NCBI GenBank assembly: GCA_020650975.1
Contig: JAIPMN010000172.1
Span: 1-33,670, forward strand
DNA from: Apostichopus californicus
Taxonomy: Eukaryota; Echinodermata; Holothuroidea; Aspidochirotida; Stichopodidae
DNA: 33,670 bases
Direction of reading: 5' to 3'
Positions 1 through 33,670 of the stretch are shown piece by piece (the stretch's first letter is position 1; each line of letters begins with the position of its first letter). The notes below the pieces were generated by a model. That model was given only the letters and a program-made list of their open reading frames with translations. It was not told the origin of the DNA and did not search any database. The position numbers and the translations under genes were made by a program.

Positions 1-113
1 TCCTCCTTCTCCTTCTCCTTCTCCTCCTTCTCCTTCTCCTCCTTCTCCTTCTCCTCCTTCTCCTTCTCCTTCTCCTCCTTCTCCTCCTTCTCCTTCTCCT
101 CCTCCGCCTCCAT
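1..113 (+). repeat. Polypyrimidine microsatellite (TCC/TTC mix)
   Basis: About 113 bases made almost only of TCC and TTC triplets, with mirror-like order. It sits about 70 bases upstream of the first visible MTR exon and extends beyond the left edge. Confidence 0.97.
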
Positions 114-185
114 TACATCAGATGAGTGTCTAGCCATCAGAAACACATATTTAGCATCCTTTCCTTGTTTCCTTTTTCCCCAAAG

Positions 186-15425
<15,240 letters not shown>

Positions 15426-16014
15426 AGCTAACGTATGTCAGTCTAATGGATGTTTACACTGCATCGATGTTGCAGGGTTACTCTTTCTCTAGGGTTACTC
15501 TCGCTGGGAAGATATATCGCTGAAATCATCAATATTGAAAATTTAAAGCTTGTGCGAGATGTAATGTAAGAATCCCAGCACTTTGAGAGACGAGTTTAAC
15601 TTCACGGGTGGTGAAGGTCTCGTTTGTGCATACGCAATTAAAAATGGGTTGCCTATTAAAATGCGGCTAGTCTGGATGTCAGTAAATTTTGATTATATTT
15701 TGATTATATTTGCATAAAGTTTATTGCAGGATTGATTCCAGACAGATATATGCTGTGCTGGGCTTGACTTAGTACTCAAGTTCAATACTTTTAAATTGTC
15801 ATATCAGCTTGTCAAAAGAAATTTCAAAAGAAATGATCAAATATTTTTTCATGTGTAGGGTATCGTTAATGTTTATGTGAACGTGTTCTAATGTTTGCCA
15901 CCATTTATTTAGTACATTTTGGTAAGCAATGCTTGCTGAGCTTGCTGAATGAAGAGAAGAATGATATATGCATCTTGATTTCAGACTGCTTTTAATATCT
16001 GATATGTAAAATAT

Positions 16015-16020
16015 AATAAA
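16015..16020 (+). terminator. Candidate MTR polyadenylation signal AATAAA
   Basis: First canonical AATAAA after the MTR stop codon, about 590 bases downstream. Weaker ATTAAA hexamers occur earlier at 15638-15643 and 15655-15660, so the real 3' end may be nearer. Confidence 0.45.
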
Positions 16021-16419
16021 AAAGATCTGGTGACAATCAGTGCCAATGTTTTATGTTCAAGAAATAAGAGATTCAGGAAATAATTACTTGAAGGCACTCT
16101 CCAAATAGTAGAACAACAACAATTGTGCAACAATTGAAATTGGTAGAGGTCATATGTGGTCAACAGGCATCAAAGTCTGAAAAAACCTTTTAAACATGAT
16201 AACTCCAATATTAAAGCTAAAACTAATCTGTGAATTCTCCAATGCTGTGATTTTCTTTTGGTGAACATAGTTTGGTCAAATTCAGTTTAGTTCTGTGAAG
16301 GGGCTCTATAGGTCTTCAACAAAACATACCTGGCATCCAGGTAATGATATCTGATTCAGACTTAATACTCTTGCTTTAAATGTGCACTTAAACCTTGTAT
16401 CAGTTTTCACCCTCTGGGC

Positions 16420-16490
16420 TTCAAGGGGTAAACAGGTTATCTCAAATGGACACAGTCTGGTTCAAGGGGTAAAAAGGTTATCTCAAATGG
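16420..16490 (+). repeat. 30-bp direct duplication
   Basis: A 30-base unit starting TTCAAGGGGTAAA and ending TCTCAAATGG occurs at 16420-16449 and 16461-16490 with one mismatch, spaced by 11 bases. Confidence 0.85.
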
Positions 16491-16655
16491 TGGAAAAATT
16501 TGCCATTTTCCCAAAACTATTTTCACAGTGTATATTAAGTGTCATGTAACTCTCAACAATTACTAAAGGGATTTACTAGCTCAAAATTGGTAAAATAAGT
16601 CTATATTTCACATAGTAAGACAGACTGAAAGAGTGTTTTTTTGCACAATTGCGAA

Positions 16656-17034
16656 CTGTTGGGCACAACGAAGGATCTTGATCGCAAAATTGACACTTTT
16701 CAAAGGAGACTACTTCGTAATATTCTCAACATTAACATGGACCAATAACAATTGGTTTTCAAACTATTAGCTCTACAATGAAACCAACCAAACACCTTGG
16801 TCATCCAAAGTCGTTCATAGAAGATTGAGATTTTTCAGTTATGTAGCAAGACTACAGGAGGACGCTCCAGCAAAGGTTGCTTTAAGAGAAGCATTGAGAC
16901 ATACTGCTAAACCAGTAGGAAGGCCCGCGACTACCTTGCTTGGAAAAATAAAGTCGCAATTTAAGGACTTTAACATTAACAATTTTGAGGAAGTAATAAA
17001 CCTTGAGCAAGATCGTGATACGTGGCGGAGGTGA
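16656..17034 (+). pseudogene. Non-LTR retrotransposon (LINE) ORF2 3'-end remnant
   Basis: Two plus-strand pieces read as the C-terminal tail of a LINE endonuclease/reverse transcriptase. At 16656-16748 LDRKIDTFQRRLLRNILNIN leads to a stop. About 16798-17034 reads RRLRFFSYVARLQEDAP, then GRPATTLLGKIKSQFKDFN and EQDRDTWRR, then TGA. The order (RRxLRxIL, then HxxRLRFFxxVxRL, GRPxxT, DRxxWR) is typical of RTE/Jockey/CR1-like tails; the clade is not decided. The pieces lie in different frames and the first is closed by a stop, and the RT catalytic core is absent, so this is a dead fragment. Confidence 0.72.
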
Positions 17035-18220
17035 ATCACTGAGCATGTCGGATAGACGAGACCCTACTTACTACTAAGACTGATCTATCTGGATCTTGAA
17101 ACATTTTGGTTTAAAATTCTATACCGTAAAATCATTATTGAATGACATGGTTGATGCCCAAAAGGGATTGCTACAAATCTTCTCTGGTTCTCACTTTAAT
17201 ATTTGGAAAAATTTTAAATCCACTTGCTCTATGTTAGTCAGATAGGTATTTTGAATTTTGAGCAAATTACATGGCAAGGAATCACAAAGCTAACTGGCTT
17301 TCTGGTTTTCAGTGGGGTTTATATTCAATTTACATGTACAAAGCCGTACATTTTGATGTCAATACTTGTTTACAAAGTCCTGACAGGATATTTTAGTGCA
17401 ACTTTATTAACCTTGACCTGTGTCAAGTGGGTAGCCAGGCAATTTTACTGTAAGAAATTTGGCTGAACTTGATTCAAGACTTATGAGCATTAATGAGGAG
17501 AAATTCCTGAGCTTGTTTCCAAGTCTTCTGATGTTCAAAGCATCAATACAACCACTTGTGTGTTTAAACAATACAAAGTGAATTTCTCATTCATGTTGGC
17601 ATTCATGACAAATTAAAAATTTTCTTCTATTTATCATCATGTTATTTTTCAGTCTTTTTGTCTGGGTTTCATTCTGGAAGCATGAACATGGCACAAAACT
17701 ATTTTAATACAGACATTCTTCTCAATTCTCTTTCTGTTCTTTATACTTCAACCATGTAAAACTTCATTGGAAGGTTCTTGCTCATTTTTATCATAGGTTA
17801 GACAGAATTGATACCATCCCAGAATTCCATTTCTTTTTTTTTGCTTTTGGCCAATGACAGTTGCCTATAGTGCACTGCTTTATACTTTTAGATATTGTGT
17901 GAAAGGGTTTTGGAGAGTGAAGATTGAAAAAGGATAGATTTCTAGGTTTTAGAATATGCTGTTATAAGGGAATAGGAAAAGGTGTTTGCACAAATTTTGG
18001 AACTTTTTTTTAAGAAATTGTTGATTTCATGTGATGATTTAATGAGTTTTATTTTTGTATCAATCGATAGATTAATGTATTGTCATCATTAATCTTTATT
18101 TATGAATTGACATATTAGTTCAAAATTTGCTCTTTTTGTCTTTTTGAACCTTCTAGTAGAGCAATGTGTCTCTACCATCCCTGCGCTCTTGTTATGCTGC
18201 TGAGACTACATTGCAGATCC
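17035..18220 (+). other. Intergenic, no gene seen
   Basis: AT-rich sequence following the LINE tail. Its first few hundred bases may be the LINE 3' untranslated region, but no tail repeat is obvious. The open frame at 17224-17466 has no recognised motif. Confidence 0.45.
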
Positions 18221-18420
18221 GGCCCGTAGCCAGGCTTTTGGCCCTGACAGTGGGGTGAAGGTGGGTGGTGAGGTGTGCCCTATGCAGACCACTGAATATC
18301 CCTCAAATCGCCCACCACCATGTGCAACAAAAACTCCACAAGTTACAGGTTACAACTATTGTATCCTTCCTAAACTTCCCAGTTCCCCCGCCTCGTTCTC
18401 ATAAATCCTGGCTATGCGCC
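18221..18420. mobile_element. 200-bp MITE-like element with 18-bp terminal inverted repeats
   Basis: The left end GGCCCGTAGCCAGGCTTT (18221-18238) pairs with the right end AAATCCTGGCTATGCGCC (18403-18420), 15 of 18 positions matching as inverted repeats. The interior is GC-richer than the surroundings and has no coding capacity. No clear target-site duplication was found, so the ends could be off by a few bases. Confidence 0.65.
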
Positions 18421-19192
18421 TGGGCCAGCTAAGAGTTTGACTGAACTCATTGCTAGGAACCTGGCAGAAAACTGAGGGAACATTTTCTGGTGTAATTTCT
18501 GGTGGATTATAGAAATCAATTTGTCAAGGCTATCACCACAGTGATTGTTTAAAAGCTGTTTCAAGTTTGTCTGCTATTAGCATAAAAATGAGTATAAGTA
18601 TTAAATACTTATTATTAGTATAAAAATGAGAGGGATACCCTGTGAAGGGTTGTACCTTTTTATCTGTTCTCCATTCTATGTTTATGCTTGTTTATTTGTT
18701 TGAAATTATGATTTTAGTTTATTCGTTTTTCTTTGTCCCATGTTGTTTATGAGCAATTCATAAGTGGACATTCTTCAAAGGTGCAAACAAATTGAAAATA
18801 CTGGACATCGGCTGAACTGAAATGTGATAATGGCATTTCAACGATATATTTAAATACCAGACAGGTAGAAGTTATTCATGATTATTTAAACAAAGAAAAG
18901 GAGATGAGTGTATTATTTGACTTCAACATGGTTTTAAGTTCAATTTAACAGTTATTACCCAGAGATATGATATTGATACTGTCATTGTGTAGTACATATT
19001 TCAACATTCATAGGAACAGCAAAGTGAATGAGGGGAAGTGTATTGGATGTTTCTGAGAGATAATGTGATGGCTGAATGAACTTGTTTGTATTCAAGTATC
19101 TGCATCAAAGCAGACACTGCAAATGATAAAATATATATAAATTATGCAAAAAAGAGCAATTTCTGCTTTTGTTGCTCCTCATTTATTAATTC
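18421..19192 (+). other. Intergenic, no gene seen
   Basis: AT-rich intergenic sequence. A short direct repeat (tagcataaaaatgag / tagtataaaaatgag, near 18578-18630) is the only structure noticed. Confidence 0.5.
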
Positions 19193-19198
19193 ATATAC

Positions 19199-19559
19199 CA
19201 GAGCTCCCAACTGACCCGCATTTCGCGGGTTGGACCCGCATTCTAACACCCAAACCCGCTGACCCGCGCAAGCGTCCGAAAAACCCGCATTGTAATTGTC
19301 AAGTATACATAAAAAAAATTGCATCAAATTTGGACTTAGCAACCATCATTTCTTTAGCATAATGCATAAAATGCATATTTCTCAGAAAATTTTGGGTGAC
19401 AAAAGCCTTTCTAAGTGCCACCATTTTACATGTAGGCATCACCAGGATTCCAAAAAAATTCAAAAGGGGAGGGGGACACCCCTCCCCTTATACCCTTCCC
19501 CCAGGACGGCGATTCGTGGCATGGACCAGCATTTGCCCTCTCAAGAGTTGGGAGCTATG
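19199..19559. mobile_element. hAT-like MITE with 14-bp TIRs and 6-bp target duplication
   Basis: The left end is CAGAGCTCCCAACT (19199-19212). The right end AGTTGGGAGCTATG (19546-19559) is its inverse with one mismatch. The sequence ATATAC flanks both sides directly (19193-19198 and 19560-19565). The element is 361 bases, starts with the CAG usual for hAT superfamily ends, and has no transposase, so it is non-autonomous. Inside are a cluster of ACCCGC motifs, including a hairpin ACCCGCatttcGCGGGT at the left, and a 10-bp-stem hairpin (AAGGGGAGGG/CCCTCCCCTT) near 19464-19489. Short open frames over it are chance. Confidence 0.85.
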
Positions 19560-19565
19560 ATATAC

Positions 19566-20246
19566 ATGATTTCTATAACACATGTTCAAAGACTGATACA
19601 CATTAGAAAAGCTATATGACATGCAGTAGTAGGAATTAGAAGAACATTCAAGAATTATAAAACAGTTTTGACTTCTTGGAGAAACAAAATTAAGGTAAAC
19701 TTTAATTATTAAGGTTCCCTCATTAAGCAAATGAAATATAAGATTTATACCTATAAACCTACAGAATATTTTGGGGGATTTTACTGGTGGATTGGTCAAG
19801 TTTTCAGTGCCTCTTTTTACGACTTCACTAGTGGGGAGGGATGGGGAACCCATGTGATAATATAGGCTACAATATCCAGAGGGAGGTCTATGTGATTGTC
19901 AAATGTTCCTCATGGAATGGAAAAAGTTATCCTTTTACCCTGATTGAATTGAACCCGGTTTGGATTGAACCCAGTTAACTCCATTCTTGAATCCGTTGGG
20001 AACACCCTATACATAACTGTAGGAACGGGAATCTCACCTCCCCCACTCTTCAAAATGGGGGGGGGGGGGTCAGGAGTTAGTTTCTGCCCCAACACTTTTG
20101 CAACTATTGTTGCACTATTCGGCCGCGCACTGTGAGATCATTCAGCAGCTTTCCGGAAATCATGAATTTTCGATTTTTGTTTCTCGTAATTTGACAAAAC
20201 TAAGTTGACATTAAAAGCACCAACTTTTAAGTCTGGGGAATTCCGT
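19566..20246 (+). other. Intergenic, no gene seen
   Basis: Contains a run of 13 or so G at about 20056-20069. Open frames on the minus strand (19488-19853, 19910-20095) run across the MITE or the G-run and show no domain. Confidence 0.5.
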
Positions 20247-20828
20247 CCTTAAAAATTAAAATTTTCTATGAACAGCCGAAATAGAAAAACAAATATTTAT
20301 TTACAATAAGAAAACGAAATTTTACCCTGGATATGTATATACTGTTGATGGAACAACGAAACTCGTCAACAGTTTGTTTAAACTTTTGGCATAAAGTAAC
20401 CATTTTCAGAAAGTCCGAAATGGAAAATTTATATTTCAGGATAAAGGGTTAAGGACAAATTTACCATCTGGCAAGTTTCACGTAATATGAGGAAGTTTCT
20501 TAGAGATAGGATAAATAAAGGCAAATGTTCAATTGGCCCTTAAAAATTAAAATTTTCGATGAACAGCCAAACTAGAAAAAAACCTATTTATTTACAACAA
20601 AAAAACTAAATTTTAACCTGGATATGTGTATACTGTTGATGAAACAACGAAACTCGTCAACAGTTTGTTTAAACTTTTGGCATAAAGTAACCATCTTCAG
20701 AAAGTCCGAAATGGAAAATTTATATTTCAGGATAAAAAGTTAAGGACAAATTTACCATCTGGCAAGTTTCACATAATATGAGGAAGTTTCTTAGAGAGAG
20801 GATAAATATAGGCAAATGTTCAATTGGC
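20247..20828 (+). repeat. Tandem duplication, two 291-bp units
   Basis: Unit 1 is 20247-20537 and unit 2 is 20538-20828. Both start CCTTAAAAATTAAAATTTTC and end CAAATGTTCAATTGGC, with only scattered substitutions. Each unit has a short inverted repeat ACTGTTGA/TCAACAGT. No open frame spans a unit. The exact head-to-tail junction suggests a recent local duplication or a two-copy piece of a satellite. Confidence 0.93.
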
Positions 20829-21185
20829 ATTGCCATGCAGGCTGATGATTATTTCCATGATCCGGAGGAAATCGATCGCGAAGCAGTGTAAACAGCATTT
20901 CAGTGATTCAACTGTATAGCTAATTCTACCGTTTTTATTGTACGGAACAAGTACACTAATGAAACACAATGGTTCACTGAATTCCCGCCTTTATGACAGT
21001 TAATTATTCCGCTACTAACATGTTCAAACTTGAATTTAATGCATCATTTCAAGTCTCGATGGACATACAGGCATATTGCGCAATTATCTGTGACGTCATA
21101 CCGAATGCACAGCACATGGCAAAAAAAAACCAAATGGTATTTTTTTTTTGTGTCTTTAGTTAGTTGTTCAGTTGTGCAATTGAAC
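20829..21185 (+). other. Intergenic, no gene seen
   Basis: An 18-codon open stretch at 20835-20891 (ADDYFHDPEEIDREAV) has balanced coding-like composition but nothing on either side to support it. I treat it as chance. Confidence 0.4.
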
Positions 21186-21220
21186 CATAGAGCAGAATAT
21201 AAGAACTATTCTGCTCTATG
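21186..21220. repeat. Perfect 14-bp inverted repeat (hairpin)
   Basis: CATAGAGCAGAATA (21186-21199), a 7-base loop, then TATTCTGCTCTATG (21207-21220) with no mismatch. It lies about 850 bases upstream of the PPP4R3 start codon. Role unknown. Confidence 0.9.
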
Positions 21221-21969
21221 AATAGAATCCGTCAATATGTGAATAGACCACCTAGAGCAGCGCGCAAATTGAACGGCTTGTTCTCGTGTAGAATAACACC
21301 AGTTAATCTTCCTTTTTTCTACGCTGGTTCCGTCGATTATGACGGACACAGCTGTCAGGCAGGCTTACCAGCCGGCCTTCTAAAACCATTTTGAAAAGTA
21401 GAAGTCTTTCTTCATTTATGATGTATTGAACTCACACATTTGTTCATTCATATTGACCTCCTTCCAAAGATTCTAGATAAATTTGCTCTCAGAGGAGGAT
21501 TTATCTTCTCCAAACTTACAGAATATTTACATAATAGTTTATGGACAACTTAATAGATGGAATTAATTTAGTATCACAATTATAAATTCATTCATGAGGG
21601 ATTTCGAGTCAGTGTCGTTTTCCAGTACCGCTCGTCCACTCATTCCCCCCCCCCGACCCCCTCCCCACCGTCGACGCTAACTCGTGACTTTTCTTGAAGC
21701 TAAGCCCAGCGTTGCCTAATTTGTGGACTCATGTTGCTTCTCAACGCATTTCCCTTAGCCCGCAAACTAAATATTTTATATACGAAATTTGCATTCTTGT
21801 GGTATCGAGAAACTATTCTATGGTTATTTCGCAATAACTTTTCCGGCAACCGTCAACTTGTGTCTTCAAATCTTGCGCCAGCCAGTTCAGTCCTGAATCC
21901 TACGATGGGAGACCCGTCACAAAGCACAAAGGTCACACACTTATAACGTTACTTTGCTAGCTGAACAAA

Positions 21970-21993
21970 ATGGCGATCGGCAGTACATTTTAA
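21970..21993 (+). promoter_or_regulatory. Possible upstream ORF 1 (7 codons) before PPP4R3
   Basis: ATG GCG ATC to TAA. The ATG is part of the YY1-like AAAATGGCG, so it could instead be a DNA-level site. It matters only if transcription starts upstream of it. Confidence 0.3.
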
Positions 21994-22012
21994 GGTTACC
22001 GAGAAACGGGGG

Positions 22013-22036
22013 ATGCTTGTGAATATTTGTTTGTAG
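22013..22036 (+). promoter_or_regulatory. Possible upstream ORF 2 (7 codons), in frame with PPP4R3
   Basis: ATG at 22013 runs to TAG at 22034-22036 in the same frame as PPP4R3. That stop proves that no longer N-terminus is possible without an upstream splice, and limits the main start to 22064 or later. Confidence 0.35.
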
Positions 22037-22063
22037 CATCTTACAATTATCTTGAAAGTTCAG

Positions 22064-33598
<11,535 letters not shown>

Positions 33599-33670
33599 TG
33601 ATTTTAGTAACCTGTTGCCGTCTCAAGGCTATATAGGACTCATGAAATGCTTGGATGCATAAAAGTCCAT

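Larger units (their letters stand above)
21221..22063 (+). promoter_or_regulatory. Likely PPP4R3 promoter and 5' leader region
   Basis: Sequence upstream of the PPP4R3 start, with a C-rich tract near 21645-21670. AAAATGGCG at about 21967-21975 resembles a YY1-type site (ATGGCG core), which in animals often sits at or just after a start site. No TATA box is placed convincingly. The transcription start cannot be fixed from sequence alone. Confidence 0.4.

Noticed and set aside
16839-17039. Minus-strand gene over 16839-17039
   Set aside because: It is the antisense shadow of the LINE reverse-transcriptase tail read on the plus strand.
19144-19362. Open frame with PHFAGWTR and PADPRKRPKN
   Set aside because: It lies across the end of the 361-bp MITE; the residues come from the repeated ACCCGC words.
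20835-20891. Small peptide gene (ADDYFHDPEEIDREAV)
   Set aside because: Only 18 codons, with no splice, promoter or homology support; most likely chance after the tandem repeat.

Overview
The window is animal nuclear DNA. It holds two intron-rich, plus-strand protein genes in AT-rich sequence full of decayed transposons. Both proteins read like their vertebrate orthologues. The introns are small to medium, with GT-AG borders. There is a tRNA-derived SINE, several hAT-like terminal-inverted-repeat elements and a LINE remnant. This fits a marine invertebrate deuterostome, and my best guess is an echinoderm (possibly a sea cucumber), but that taxon call is inference and not proven by the sequence.

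Region 1 (1-16.0 kb) carries the last 18 coding exons of cobalamin-dependent methionine synthase (MTR): 874 residues plus a stop codon. They cover the folate-binding domain, the B12 cap and cobalamin-binding domains, and the AdoMet reactivation domain. The homocysteine/zinc-binding N-terminal domain lies upstream of the window. All splice phases join cleanly and I see no frameshift or stop. The introns carry a polypyrimidine microsatellite, a SINE, four copies of a short repeat family (one a near-perfect foldback) and a 20-bp E-box-containing tandem repeat.

Region 2 (about 16.0-22.0 kb) is intergenic. It contains a dead LINE 3' end, a 200-bp MITE-like element, a 361-bp hAT-like MITE with a 6-bp target-site duplication, a 291-bp unit repeated twice in tandem, and a 14-bp perfect hairpin.

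Region 3 (22.06-33.57 kb) holds the first five coding exons (361 residues) of protein phosphatase 4 regulatory subunit 3 (PPP4R3/SMEK). They encode the N-terminal EVH1/PH-like domain and much of the SMK-1 domain. The gene continues past the right edge. Its 5.9-kb first intron and 3.1-kb third intron each contain a kilobase-scale element with terminal inverted repeats.

The two genes are unrelated in function (one-carbon/methionine metabolism versus PP4 phosphatase targeting) and are simply adjacent head-to-tail. I found no new multi-gene system. The less ordinary items are the repeat family with a hammerhead-ribozyme-like core, the clean hAT-like insertion, and the open read-through from PPP4R3 exon 4 into its intron.
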